DNA from: Rhodopseudomonas palustris
GTDB lineage: Bacteria > Pseudomonadota > Alphaproteobacteria > Rhizobiales > Xanthobacteraceae
DNA: 64,000 nucleotides
Assembly (NCBI RefSeq): GCF_013415845.1
Contig: NZ_CP058907.1
Coordinates: forward strand, 1,736,001-1,800,000
Direction of reading: 5' to 3'
Shown: one piece after another, positions 28,723-36,513 of the stretch
Numbering within the stretch: position 1 is the stretch's first letter
Layout: each line of letters begins with the position of its first letter
Notes under the pieces: generated by a model
What the model was told of the DNA's origin: nothing
The model's input: only the letters and a program-made list of their open reading frames with translations
The model's database searches: none
Program-made: the position numbers and the translations under genes

Positions 28723-28998
28723 ATGCACAAAGACATCAAGGCGTCGTGTCAAAAACGGCTGGGCCGGATCGAGGGGCAGGTGCGCGGCATCTCCAAGATG
28801 GTGGAGGAGGGGCGCTACTGCATCGACATCGTCACCCAGATCTCAGCGGTCCGCGCCGCGCTGCGGCGGGTGGAGGAAGAGGTGCTGAAAGATCACGTCG
28901 CGCATTGCGTCGAGCACGCGATCGCCAGCGGTGACAAAGCCGATCAGCGCCAGAAGATCGCGGAGCTGATGGACGTGATCCAACGCTCCGGCCGCTGA
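28723..28998 (+). CDS. csoR: CsoR-family copper-sensing repressor
   Basis: A 91-residue all-helical repressor of the CsoR/FrmR/RcnR family. The DNA-contact segment [13 protein letters not shown] is typical. A Cys in RYCID and the His-x3-Cys pair in DHVAHCV match the Cu(I) ligand set Cys-His-Cys of CsoR, rather than the N-terminal His set of RcnR. It should release DNA when copper binds. It is divergent from the copper ATPase across the operator at 28697-28713, so repressor and target form one self-contained copper-resistance unit. Confidence 0.9.
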   Translation: MHKDIKASCQKRLGRIEGQVRGISKMVEEGRYCIDIVTQISAVRAALRRVEEEVLKDHVAHCVEHAIASGDKADQRQKIAELMDVIQRSGR

Positions 28999-29027
28999 CC
29001 GGCGGCGTGAGTCGGCGTCGTCTGCGT

Positions 29028-29708
29028 TCAGCGACGCTGGGCGGAGGTCGTCGTCGATGTCCCGAACAGCGAGGTCTTCACCGCGCTGAAGCCGGCCGAC
29101 AATTGCGTCAGGCCGCAGGACACCGGATCATTGCTGCCGCAGGCGTAGCGCGACTCCGGCGAGCGTTTGCGCTCGGCGCGCTTCTTCTCAGCGCGTGGAC
29201 GGGACTTATCGGCCGCGACACGGGGCTTGTCGGCCTCGGTGCGCGGCTTGACGGTGACGACGCGGGGCTTCGGCAGTGGCGGCGGAGGCTCGGTGGCGGT
29301 CGCCTGTTGTTGCAGGGCGGCGATCTGCTGTTGTTTCGCGGTGAACGCCGCCAGAATCATCTGCCGGCGGCGCTCGTCGAGAAACGCAGTGTACTCCTCG
29401 TCGATCTTCCGCAGCTCGGCGGCCGTCGGATTGGGGCCGGCGATATCGAAGCTGCGGTTCTGCATGAAATCGAAATAGGTGTAGCCGCCGCCGGCCTTCC
29501 GCCTTCCGGCGAACTTGGCGTCGCACTGGGTTTGCAGCGCAGCTTTGACATCCGGGGTGGTCGCCTTGGTTTCCCCCTTGGCGATACAGTCTTCGTAATC
29601 GACTGGCTCTTTGTTCGGCCACCACTGCGCCTGGGCGTGGGATGCCGGCGCCGCGATCCCGATCAGGATCGCGAGCTGAAGCATTCCGAGATGGCTTACT
29701 CCGGTCAT
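29028..29708 (-). CDS. Secreted hypothetical protein with basic C-terminal region
   Basis: A 226-residue protein with a signal peptide (MLQLAILIGIAAPASHAQA, cleavage likely before QWWPN). The mature part has a conserved-looking, partly helical domain with four Cys residues in total, then a Pro/Lys/Arg-rich stretch (PPPPLPKPRVV, EKKRAERKR) and a C-terminal CGSNDPVSCGL. I recognise no family. The start chosen is ATG 29708; ATG 29684 would shorten the signal peptide but keep it. Function unknown; likely periplasmic. Confidence 0.65.
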   Translation of the reverse strand: MTGVSHLGMLQLAILIGIAAPASHAQAQWWPNKEPVDYEDCIAKGETKATTPDVKAALQTQCDAKFAGRRKAGGGYTYFDFMQNRSFDIAGPNPTAAELRKIDEEYTAFLDERRRQMILAAFTAKQQQIAALQQQATATEPPPPLPKPRVVTVKPRTEADKPRVAADKSRPRAEKKRAERKRSPESRYACGSNDPVSCGLTQLSAGFSAVKTSLFGTSTTTSAQRR

Positions 29709-29814
29709 GCCCGTCCCGCGGCTTGAGTAGCGGCGCATTATTCCGGATTCCGCCGGGGACGAGGCGGTTTGTCAAGGCGCCGGGGCGGTGCTGAGCGCTG
29801 AATACACGTGCAAA

Positions 29815-30666
29815 TTAACTCACATGAAATTCGACATTGACTTGGCCGGAGCCGCTGGAGGGGAAATAATCGCATAATGGCTCGGCCTCGCCGGTGTAAT
29901 CGTCCCACCCGAGCGCTGCGAACAGTATCACGGTATCGGCCATGCCGCCTTCGCCGTTGCACTTGACCGCGTAGTCCGGAAGCATCGCGGTGAATTCGCG
30001 GTAACGCCGCTCTTGCCAAAGCTGCAGCACCCGCAGGTCGACCTGACGGTTGAACTCACTTGCGATGGTGGTCCAGGCATCGGGGCCGAGATCCTTGTTC
30101 GGCCATAGCCGGTGCGACAGCGATCCCGAAGCAAGGATCGCGACGCGTTCGTCGGTGGCATCGATCGCGCGGCGGGTGGCTTCGCCGAGCGCGCGGCTCT
30201 CCTCGATCGAGGTGAACAGTGGCGAAGCGATCGAGACCACCTTCGCCCAGCCGTCGGGATTGAGATAGTGCATCGGCACGATGGTGCCGTATTCGAGCCC
30301 GAGCGTCGGCACCTGATGCGCCAGGGCCTTCAATCCGTGACTCTGTGCCTCGGCGGCGATCGCCTGCGCCAGAGCCGGATCGCCCGGCAGGTCGTAGCGC
30401 AGATCCTGGATCATGTGCGGCGCTTCGTGGCTGGTGAACGAGCCGCGGTGCTGCGCATTGGCGTTGATGTGATAGCCGAAGTTCGACAGCCAGTGGGTGT
30501 CGAACACCACAAAGGTGGTGACCTCGCGCTCTTTTGCGCGACGTCCAAGTTCGCGTAGCGCCGCGACGGCGCCCGCCCGTGCCTGACGTAGCGGACTGTC
30601 GGAGGTCTCCGACAGCATCAGTGAGGGGACGTGACTGACCTTGGCCGCCAGTACCAGCTTGCCCAT
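29815..30666 (-). CDS. hpaD: Extradiol ring-cleavage dioxygenase, HpaD-like
   Basis: A 283-residue class III (LigB-type) extradiol dioxygenase. It matches E. coli HpaD-type 3,4-dihydroxyphenylacetate 2,3-dioxygenase over its length from memory: KVSHVPSLMLSE at the N-terminus, VFDTHWLSNFGYHIN, LEYGTIVPMHYLN, LASGSLSHR and the C-terminal PSSGSGQVN. The metal-site His residues of these motifs are present. The enzyme uses Fe(II) and O2 to cleave a catechol ring. The VOC gene lies 27 bases upstream on the same strand; the pair sits behind an FNR/FixK-type box. Exact catechol substrate is inferred. Confidence 0.88.
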   Translation of the reverse strand: MGKLVLAAKVSHVPSLMLSETSDSPLRQARAGAVAALRELGRRAKEREVTTFVVFDTHWLSNFGYHINANAQHRGSFTSHEAPHMIQDLRYDLPGDPALAQAIAAEAQSHGLKALAHQVPTLGLEYGTIVPMHYLNPDGWAKVVSIASPLFTSIEESRALGEATRRAIDATDERVAILASGSLSHRLWPNKDLGPDAWTTIASEFNRQVDLRVLQLWQERRYREFTAMLPDYAVKCNGEGGMADTVILFAALGWDDYTGEAEPLCDYFPSSGSGQVNVEFHVS

Positions 30667-30693
30667 CGGTGCAACTCCCGAGTCGTGCTGGTG

Positions 30694-31236
30694 CTATTCG
30701 GCGTCGGCGAATTCCTTCTGGTGCAGCCACGCGGTGTGTCGCGGCGGCTGCTTGGTCACCGCCCATTCGTCGACCATCGCATGAGCGACGCTCTTCATCT
30801 GGGCAAGCTGCTCCGGCGTCGCGGTCCAGGCGGCGACCTCGAGCCGATGGCCGCTGGGATCGCGGAAGTAGATCGACTTGAAGATGGTGTGATCGGTCGG
30901 ACCGACTACGTCGAGGCCCTCGGCTTCAGCGCGTTGCTTCGCCGCCATCAACGTGTCGACGTCATCGACCTGGAAGGCGATGTGCTGTACCCAGTCCGGG
31001 GTGTTCGGATCGCGGCCCATCGGCGGCGAGTTCGGCAGCTCGAAGAACGCCAGGATGTTGCCGGCGCCGGCATCGAGGAAGATGTGCATGTAGGGATCGG
31101 GCGCCTTGGTCGACGGCACTTTGTCTTCAGCGATCGCGCCGATCAGCTCCATGCCCATCACTCGTCCGTAGAACGCGACGGTTTCCTTGGCATCCTTACA
31201 GCGATAGGCGACGTGATGGATCTGCTGGATTTGCAT
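30694..31236 (-). CDS. VOC-family (glyoxalase/bleomycin-fold) metalloprotein
   Basis: A 180-residue protein with two beta-alpha-beta-beta-beta VOC modules. Metal ligands are probably the His in IHHVAYR, the His in WVQHIAF and the Glu in SGHRLEVA. VOC members include ring-cleavage dioxygenases, isomerases and glyoxalases. Its pairing with a class III extradiol dioxygenase suggests a joint role on a catechol or its ring-opened product. GGGAGG lies 8 bases before the ATG at 31234-31236. Reaction unknown. Confidence 0.8.
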   Translation of the reverse strand: MQIQQIHHVAYRCKDAKETVAFYGRVMGMELIGAIAEDKVPSTKAPDPYMHIFLDAGAGNILAFFELPNSPPMGRDPNTPDWVQHIAFQVDDVDTLMAAKQRAEAEGLDVVGPTDHTIFKSIYFRDPSGHRLEVAAWTATPEQLAQMKSVAHAMVDEWAVTKQPPRHTAWLHQKEFADAE

Positions 31237-31262
31237 GATGTCCTCCCGATTGTTTTGTGCAT

Positions 31263-31281
31263 TTGATCCGCATTGGATCAA
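31263..31281. promoter_or_regulatory. Inverted repeat in the hpaD/VOC leader
   Basis: TTGATCC-N5-GGATCAA is a perfect 7-base inverted repeat. It lies at the predicted start of transcription of the VOC-hpaD unit, where a repressor could bind. The half-sites resemble FNR/FixK arms but the spacing (N11 between TTGA and TCAA) is wrong for that family. Confidence 0.4.
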
Positions 31282-31298
31282 ACCAGCCTGTCGGGAGG

Positions 31299-31312
31299 TT
31301 GACGTGGATCAA
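31299..31312. promoter_or_regulatory. FNR/FixK-type box before VOC-hpaD
   Basis: TTGA-CGTGGA-TCAA is a perfect TTGA-N6-TCAA site. Placed at -41.5 it predicts a start near 31264 and a 28-base leader, the geometry of a class II FNR/FixK promoter. Confidence 0.6.
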
Positions 31313-31391
31313 CGATCCAGCCGCCGGCGTTAGAGACGCCGGCCGGCGAGCATGGCGCCGGCAGCGGCCGGCGCGAGGCAGTCAGTAGGGA

Positions 31392-31694
31392 TCAGGCGGC
31401 GCGGTTGTCCGCCAGGACCGACTCGGCGTGCTCAATGTGTTCGAGCTCCGATAGCTTGGTGCTGGTCTTGCCCCGGCACGACCACGAGATCTGCGCTTCG
31501 TCACCGTTGATCGACAGGATGATGCCGGTGGCGCCGCCCTGGGTCGTGACTTCGTCGCCGACCGAGAATGTTTCGTTGGCGAGTGCGGCTTCCAACGCGG
31601 CACGGAGGCAGAACAATTCGTTGCCGTTGGCGGCGCGGAATGCGGCGGCGGCCTTGGCAACCATGTCGTCGGTGACTTTGAGTTTGTGGGCCAT
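31392..31694 (-). CDS. Conserved hypothetical protein
   Basis: A 100-residue protein: a helical N-terminus (MAHKLKVTDDMVAKAAAAF) followed by a small beta domain (FSVGDEVTTQGGATGIILSI, then WSCRGKTSTKLSELEHI) that looks like an SH3-like barrel. A GAGG ribosome site precedes the ATG. No family is recognised and no partner gene overlaps it. A perfect FixK-type box lies 184 bases upstream and an inverted repeat lies where its transcript would start. Confidence 0.65.
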   Translation of the reverse strand: MAHKLKVTDDMVAKAAAAFRAANGNELFCLRAALEAALANETFSVGDEVTTQGGATGIILSINGDEAQISWSCRGKTSTKLSELEHIEHAESVLADNRAA

Positions 31695-31834
31695 TGCACG
31701 TACCTCGATTGGTTCGATCGTGGAGGGCTGCGACGTTGCCGACCCGCACGGGAAGAACCACGCGGCGATTAGGCTGCTAGATGTGGTATTTTCCGTTAAA
31801 GATGCAGCTCCGTAAGGATACTGAGGACTGCTAG

Positions 31835-31852
31835 ATTACCGTCGGCGGTAAT
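31835..31852. promoter_or_regulatory. Inverted repeat ATTACCG-N4-CGGTAAT
   Basis: A perfect 7-base inverted repeat with a 4-base spacer. It covers the position (about 31843) at which a class II promoter would start from the FixK box at 31878-31891. An operator for a second regulator is the likeliest reading. Confidence 0.4.
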
Positions 31853-31877
31853 AATCCACCCAACCGCGAAATTGCAA

Positions 31878-31891
31878 TTGAGCTGCATCAA
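31878..31891. promoter_or_regulatory. FNR/FixK-type box
   Basis: TTGA-GCTGCA-TCAA is a perfect TTGA-N6-TCAA site, just downstream of the hemN operon terminator and upstream of the 100-residue hypothetical gene. Confidence 0.5.
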
Positions 31892-31897
31892 AACGAC

Positions 31898-31921
31898 AAA
31901 CGCGCGCCGAAGCGCGCGTTT
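31898..31921 (-). terminator. Terminator of the bchE-bchJ-hemN operon
   Basis: AAACGCGCG and CGCGCGTTT form a 9-bp stem with a 6-base loop 28 bases beyond hemN. On the minus strand it is followed by GTCGTTTT, and on the plus strand by TCGTG. Confidence 0.7.
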
Positions 31922-31948
31922 TCGTGTTTGGTAATATTGTAGGGTCGG

Positions 31949-33298
31949 TCAGACCGCGATCGAGTGCCGGACCGACGAGTTGCGCAGGTAGGTGTCGAAC
32001 ACCGACGCCACGACACGCGACAGCCGGACGCCTTCCGGCGTCAGCGTCAGCTTGCTGCCGTTGCACACCACGGCGCCGTCGCGCTGCAGTTCGGCGAGCG
32101 AGTCCTGCTCCGGCGCGTACCAGTCTTCGCCACAGCCGAAGGCCTTGCCGGCTGCGGCGAGGTCGACCTTGCCGTCGCACATGATGCGTTCGATCACGTG
32201 GGCGCGCAGATTGTCCTGCTGGGTCAGAGCGTGACCACGCGCGACCGGGATCTTGCCGGCTTCGACCGCGCGCGACCAGGCACCGGTTTCGCTGATGTTC
32301 TGCACATAGCCGCTCGGGGTGCGGCCGATCGATGTGGCGCCCAGGCCGATCAGGGTCTGCGCCGCGTCGGAGGTGTAGCCCTGGAAATTCCGGTGCAGTT
32401 CGCCGGTCTTGGCCGCGATCGCGAGCGAGTCACCCGGCAGCGCGAAATGGTCGATGCCGATGCGGACATAGCCGCCCTTCACCAAGGCTTCGGCAGCGGT
32501 CTCGGCCTGCGTGGCGCGCAGCTCCGGCTTCGGCAGCGACTCGTCCGGGATCATCCGCTGGTTCTTGGCGACCCACGGCACGTGAGCGTAGCCGAACAGC
32601 GCGACCCGGTCGGGCTTCATCTCGACGCACTGTTCGACGGTGCGGCGCAGGTCTTCGGCGGTCTGATAGGGCAGGCCGTAGATCAGGTCGAAATTGATGC
32701 GCTCGACGCCGGCCGATTTGAACAGCTGCATCGCGCGCGCGACCATTTCGGGCGGTTGGACGCGGTTGATCGCTTCCTGCACCTTCGGGTCGAATTCCTG
32801 CACACCGAAGCTGGCGCGGGTGAAGCCGAGCTCGCCGATCTTGGCGGCCATGTCTTCGGTCAGCGTGCGCGGGTCGCTCTCGATCGCGATCTCGGCATCG
32901 GGCAGGAACTCGAAGCGCTCGCGCAGCAGCGTCATCAGCGCGCCGAGATCCTGCGGATCGATCACCGTCGGGGTGCCGCCGCCGAAATGCAGATGACGCA
33001 CCGGCATGGTGCCGGGGAGAGCGTCCGCGACCAGATCGATTTCGTCGATCAGGTGCTCGACGTAGTCGGCGACCGGATCGTACTTCGCCGCCAGCTTCAT
33101 GTTGCAGCCGCAGTACCAGCACATCTGCTTGCAGAACGGCACATGAAGATACAGCGAGACCGGCTCGTCGGTGTCGAGCTGGGCGAGCCAGCCGCGATAG
33201 ATCGACTCCGGGAAGTCCTTCGCGAAATGCGGTGCGGTGGGATAGCTGGTGTAGCGCGGCACCGAGCTCTTGGCGTATTTGTCGAGGGCAGACGACAT
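31949..33298 (-). CDS. hemN: Oxygen-independent coproporphyrinogen III oxidase
   Basis: A 449-residue radical SAM enzyme that decarboxylates coproporphyrinogen III to protoporphyrinogen IX without oxygen. The [4Fe-4S] cluster Cys are Cys56, Cys60 and Cys63 in CKQMCWYC. The SAM-binding HFGGGTPT and the N-terminal SVPRYTSYPTAPHF, which contacts substrate in HemN, are present, so it is true HemN and not HemW. It follows bchJ by 28 bases on the same strand, forming bchE-bchJ-hemN. The ATG at 33296-33298 (MSSALDKYA) follows AGAGAGAT. Linking haem-branch precursor supply to anaerobic bacteriochlorophyll synthesis fits the operon. Confidence 0.95.
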   Translation of the reverse strand: MSSALDKYAKSSVPRYTSYPTAPHFAKDFPESIYRGWLAQLDTDEPVSLYLHVPFCKQMCWYCGCNMKLAAKYDPVADYVEHLIDEIDLVADALPGTMPVRHLHFGGGTPTVIDPQDLGALMTLLRERFEFLPDAEIAIESDPRTLTEDMAAKIGELGFTRASFGVQEFDPKVQEAINRVQPPEMVARAMQLFKSAGVERINFDLIYGLPYQTAEDLRRTVEQCVEMKPDRVALFGYAHVPWVAKNQRMIPDESLPKPELRATQAETAAEALVKGGYVRIGIDHFALPGDSLAIAAKTGELHRNFQGYTSDAAQTLIGLGATSIGRTPSGYVQNISETGAWSRAVEAGKIPVARGHALTQQDNLRAHVIERIMCDGKVDLAAAGKAFGCGEDWYAPEQDSLAELQRDGAVVCNGSKLTLTPEGVRLSRVVASVFDTYLRNSSVRHSIAV

Positions 33299-33326
33299 CG
33301 TCGTGATCTCTCTGATCGCCCGCGGA

Positions 33327-34037
33327 TCAACGCGCGGAAAGGGTTTCTGACTGGCCTGCGATCGGCTCTGATCGCCTGCTGGCGTAAATATTGGCGGCGT
33401 CGGGGATCGAGGTCCAATCCGCCACGAAGCGACAGCAATTGTCGCCATGTGCTCCGCACGCCGTCTCGGTCACTCGTGTATAGGGCGACACCAGCGACTG
33501 GAATAGCCGTTGAAATACGGAGGCGTGCCAGACGCAGACATAGTGATCGGCGTGTTCGCCAGCGCACAGCGGATTGGCCGCGATCTCGAACGTCACGGTC
33601 TTGCCGGCGCGCGCGGAGAACTTGCCCGAACCCGCAAACGTCCAGGCGTGCGCAGTGATCGCCTTGGTCAGCATCTTGGCGGCGATCGAGGCCGGCATGA
33701 TCTTCAGCACCGCCTGCGCGAGCTTCGGAATCCGGTTGGCCAGGATGTAATCGCCGGTGCGCAGCCCCGCGTCGGCGAGAACCGCTGCGGCCTGCTGCTG
33801 CGGTAGCACGCGGCGCACCGCCTGATGGATCGCTGCGACCGGGCGTTCGTCGACCATCACCGAAGGCGGAGCGGCGAGCCAGTCGCTCGCCGCCGCCTCG
33901 GAGAAGATCTCTTTCGCGGCCGGCTGGAGGCCGGCCGCGTCGAGCGCGTGGATCAGTTGGATGACGGCATTGGGTCCGATCTCGGACATCGCCGAATGCG
34001 TTTCCACGTCAGTGACGGGTGACCGAACCTGCGTCAT
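33327..34037 (-). CDS. bchJ: Bacteriochlorophyll biosynthesis protein BchJ
   Basis: A 236-residue protein matching BchJ: an N-terminal helical part ([20 protein letters not shown]), [17 protein letters not shown], and a C-terminal V4R-type 4-vinyl-reductase domain with conserved [16 protein letters not shown] and [15 protein letters not shown]. BchJ was first named an 8-vinyl reductase; later work places it as a porphyrin carrier aiding Mg-chelatase. The 34037 start overlaps bchE by 29 bases; an internal ATG at 33989 would leave no overlap. It is the second gene of bchE-bchJ-hemN. Confidence 0.92.
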   Translation of the reverse strand: MTQVRSPVTDVETHSAMSEIGPNAVIQLIHALDAAGLQPAAKEIFSEAAASDWLAAPPSVMVDERPVAAIHQAVRRVLPQQQAAAVLADAGLRTGDYILANRIPKLAQAVLKIMPASIAAKMLTKAITAHAWTFAGSGKFSARAGKTVTFEIAANPLCAGEHADHYVCVWHASVFQRLFQSLVSPYTRVTETACGAHGDNCCRFVADWTSIPDAANIYASRRSEPIAGQSETLSAR

Positions 34038-35706
34038 GGGTGCTGTCCGCCACGCGGCTGGTTACGGTCTTGGCGAGCGCCGCCTTGGCATCGGCTTCGC
34101 TCTCTTCCATCTGGTCGGTACCACCGCCGCAGGCCGAGACGATCGCCATCTGAGAGGCGGCCGCCTTGCGGGAGCGGTCGGCGTTGGCTTCCCAGTCCGC
34201 CATCTGCGCGTGCGAGATCTTGCGGGTGGTGTCGAACTGGAAGTCGACCTTCTTCTTCGACTGCGGACCCCAATAGCCGACGCGGCCGAGGTCGTAGAAC
34301 TTGCGCTCGAAGCCGGCCTTGAGGAACGCCTTCAGGCAGCCCAGCAGGTAGCGACGCCGACGTCCCGTTCCCGACCAGGGATACGAGAAGAACGCCTTGT
34401 ACATGTAGAAGCGGCGATAGTTGTTCATCACCCGGTCGAGCAGTTCGCCGCGTTCCATCGCCGCCGGCTTCACGATCGGCGTGACGAAGTTGTACTTGGC
34501 GAAGTCGAACACCTCGACCTTGTCGGACAGTTCCTTGAACAGCGGCGTGAACGGCCACGGGGTGTACATCGACCAGTTGGCGAGGTCCGGCTTCCAGTCC
34601 ATCGCCATGCGGTAGGTTTCTTCCAGCGTCTCCGGGGTCTCGGAGTCGAGACCGACGATGAACTGGGCTTCGACGACGATGCCGGCTTCGCGGAGCAGGC
34701 GGATCGCCTTCTTGTTGTCGGAGATCTTGGTCTCCTTGTTGAACAGGTCGAGCTTGAGCTGAGCCGCCGCTTCGGTGCCGAGCGAGACGTGCATCAGGCC
34801 GGCTTCGTTGTAGAATTTCAGCAGCTGCTCGTCGCGCAGGATGTCGGTGACGCGGGTGTTGATGCCCCACTGCACCTTCTTGTTCAGGCCGCGCGCGATC
34901 AGCTCTTCGCAGAACTGGATGAACTTCTTGCGGTTGATGGTGGGCTCTTCGTCGGCGAGGATGAAGAAGCCGACGTCATACTTCTCGACCAGCTCCTGGA
35001 TCTCGTCGACCACCTTCTTGGGATCGCGGACGCGGTAGTCGCGCCAGAATTTCCACTGCGAGCAGAACGAACAGGTGAACGGACAGCCGCGCGCCATGTT
35101 CGGGATCGCCACGCGGGTGTTCATCGGAATGTAGCGATACAGATTCCAGTTCAGTACGCCCCAGTCCGGCTTGATGGCGTCGAGGTCCTTGACCGTCGGA
35201 GCCGCCGCGGTGGCGACGATCTGGCTCTCGCCGTTGGAGCCTTCGGTGTAGGCGAGGCCCTTGATCTCGGAGCGGTTCGCCGGCCAGTTGCCCGAGGCAA
35301 CGGCGCGCGCCAGCTCGACGACGATCTCTTCGCCTTCGCCGCGGACGATCACGTCGACCCACGGCGCTTCGCTCAGCACCTGCTGATACATGAAGGTCGC
35401 ATGCACGCCGCCCAGCATGGTGACGATCTTCGGGTTGACCTGCTTCGCGACCTTCAGTGCTTCTTCGGCCGCGTAAATCGAGGGGGTGATCGATGTGGCG
35501 CCGACCAGGTCGGGCTGATAGTCGGAGATGATCTTGGCGAGACCTTCGTTGGAGATCTCCTCGGTCATCGCATCGACGAATTTGATGTCGGCGAATCCGT
35601 TCGCCTTCAGCGCGCCTGCCAGATAGGGGGCCCATGCCGGCGGCCAGTGGCCGGCGATCTCCGCGCCACCGGAATGATAATTCGGGTGAATGAGAAGGAT
35701 GCGCAC
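34009..35706 (-). CDS. bchE: Mg-protoporphyrin IX monomethyl ester anaerobic cyclase
   Basis: A 565-residue B12-binding radical SAM enzyme that forms the fifth ring of bacteriochlorophyll without oxygen. An N-terminal cobalamin-binding domain ([15 protein letters not shown]) precedes the radical SAM core with Cys208, Cys212 and Cys215 (GCPFTCSFC). The frame opens further up (TTG at 35754), but the GTG at 35704-35706 follows GGGAGAA by 6 bases and gives the known BchE N-terminus (V)[13 protein letters not shown] chose it. bchJ and hemN follow. PpsR-like and FixK-like sites lie directly upstream, so dark/aerobic repression and low-oxygen activation are predicted. Confidence 0.97.
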   Translation of the reverse strand: MRILLIHPNYHSGGAEIAGHWPPAWAPYLAGALKANGFADIKFVDAMTEEISNEGLAKIISDYQPDLVGATSITPSIYAAEEALKVAKQVNPKIVTMLGGVHATFMYQQVLSEAPWVDVIVRGEGEEIVVELARAVASGNWPANRSEIKGLAYTEGSNGESQIVATAAAPTVKDLDAIKPDWGVLNWNLYRYIPMNTRVAIPNMARGCPFTCSFCSQWKFWRDYRVRDPKKVVDEIQELVEKYDVGFFILADEEPTINRKKFIQFCEELIARGLNKKVQWGINTRVTDILRDEQLLKFYNEAGLMHVSLGTEAAAQLKLDLFNKETKISDNKKAIRLLREAGIVVEAQFIVGLDSETPETLEETYRMAMDWKPDLANWSMYTPWPFTPLFKELSDKVEVFDFAKYNFVTPIVKPAAMERGELLDRVMNNYRRFYMYKAFFSYPWSGTGRRRRYLLGCLKAFLKAGFERKFYDLGRVGYWGPQSKKKVDFQFDTTRKISHAQMADWEANADRSRKAAASQMAIVSACGGGTDQMEESEADAKAALAKTVTSRVADSTHDAGSVTRH

Positions 35707-35723
35707 TGACTTTCTCCCATGAT

Positions 35724-35741
35724 TGTCAAGAAACGATGACA
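35724..35741. promoter_or_regulatory. PpsR/CrtJ-type box 1, bchE promoter
   Basis: TGTCA-AGAAACGA-TGACA is a perfect TGT-N12-ACA site with 5-base inverted arms, the consensus of the photosynthesis repressor PpsR/CrtJ. It covers the predicted transcription start of bchE. Confidence 0.72.
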
Positions 35742-35748
35742 TGTGCGA

Positions 35749-35766
35749 TGTCAACGATTGTTGACG
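35749..35766. promoter_or_regulatory. PpsR/CrtJ-type box 2, bchE promoter
   Basis: TGTCA-ACGATTGT-TGACG is one base from TGT-N12-ACA. It is 25 bases from box 1 and overlaps the FixK-type box, matching the paired-site cooperative binding typical of PpsR. Confidence 0.6.
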
Positions 35767-35774
35767 CAGATCAA
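35761..35774. promoter_or_regulatory. FNR/FixK-type box, bchE promoter
   Basis: TTGA-CGCAGA-TCAA is a perfect site. At -41.5 it predicts a start near 35726 and a 20-base leader to the GTG of bchE. Confidence 0.65.
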
Positions 35775-35863
35775 ACGAATGGTGCTTTGGTACTAGGCGA
35801 GACGCCGTCTGCGTTTCGCCGCTGATAAGTCGCGGCGAGAAACGCCGCGCAGATCGGAAGGAA

Positions 35864-36292
35864 TCACGACTCCGCTACGAAATTGGTGTCGTGGCTGAGA
35901 GCGTCCAGCGTATCGACGTTCAAGCAGTAGCGCTGATAGCTAGGGATCAACGTACCGGCTGCGATATCGGCGTCACACTCCAGCTTGTGGTCACACACGG
36001 CGCAGGTGCGCCGCAGATCGTTGAGCAGCATCGGCTCCTTCTCGGCGAGCGCACGGATGCTGATGCGCAGCGCTTCGAGCAGGCAAGGTAACTCCTTGGC
36101 GCTGGTCCCCTTGGTCGCGAGCGCGCGGACTTCGGCCGGCGACAGTCCAAGGTCCTTGACCATGTTGGCCATGGCTCGGCCGAAAGCTTCGAGTTCGCTC
36201 GGACTTCCTGCAATCTCTTCCCACTCTCGGACGACGTCGGCGACGGCTTCTGTCACGGGCGCGGTTTTTGTCGGCTTGCCGGGTGCGGTCAT
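35864..36292 (-). CDS. Hypothetical protein with CxxC...C motif
   Basis: A 142-residue cytosolic protein. The N-terminal two thirds are helical ([27 protein letters not shown]). The C-terminal third carries [10 protein letters not shown], then [17 protein letters not shown]. The Cys set (CxxC-x5-C plus a later Cys) could hold zinc, iron or a redox pair. GGAGG lies 6 bases before the ATG at 36290-36292. Two FixK-type boxes lie at 36349-36362 and 36377-36390, so it is predicted to be low-oxygen induced. It may belong to a DUF6455-type family; that is a weak memory-based guess. Confidence 0.7.
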   Translation of the reverse strand: MTAPGKPTKTAPVTEAVADVVREWEEIAGSPSELEAFGRAMANMVKDLGLSPAEVRALATKGTSAKELPCLLEALRISIRALAEKEPMLLNDLRRTCAVCDHKLECDADIAAGTLIPSYQRYCLNVDTLDALSHDTNFVAES

Positions 36293-36348
36293 GAGCGCCT
36301 CCAACGCAACTTGCCGCGCGATATACTCATACAAGCACGCACCTCCCA

Positions 36349-36362
36349 TTGCGCTGGATCAA
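36349..36362. promoter_or_regulatory. FixK-type box 1, divergent region
   Basis: TTGC-GCTGGA-TCAA fits TTG(A/C)-N6-(T/G)CAA. At -41.5 it predicts a start near 36314 for the minus-strand gene, with a 22-base leader. Confidence 0.5.
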
Positions 36363-36376
36363 GGAGTGCAACGCGG

Positions 36377-36390
36377 TTGCGATCGATCAA
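36377..36390. promoter_or_regulatory. FixK-type box 2, divergent region
   Basis: TTGC-GATCGA-TCAA is the second site, centred 28 bases from box 1. It could serve the plus-strand phosphoesterase-kinase operon (start near 36425 if at -41.5) or add to the minus-strand promoter. Confidence 0.45.
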
Positions 36391-36513
36391 AGACAGGCCG
36401 TAAACTCCGGCCGGGCCGTGCGAATTTTCGCCCGAGGCGGACACGCGCCGGCGCCATAACGACGATGGGAAGACGCCCCTGCGGGGGCGGTAAAGGAAGC
36501 AGGAGGGGGCGCG

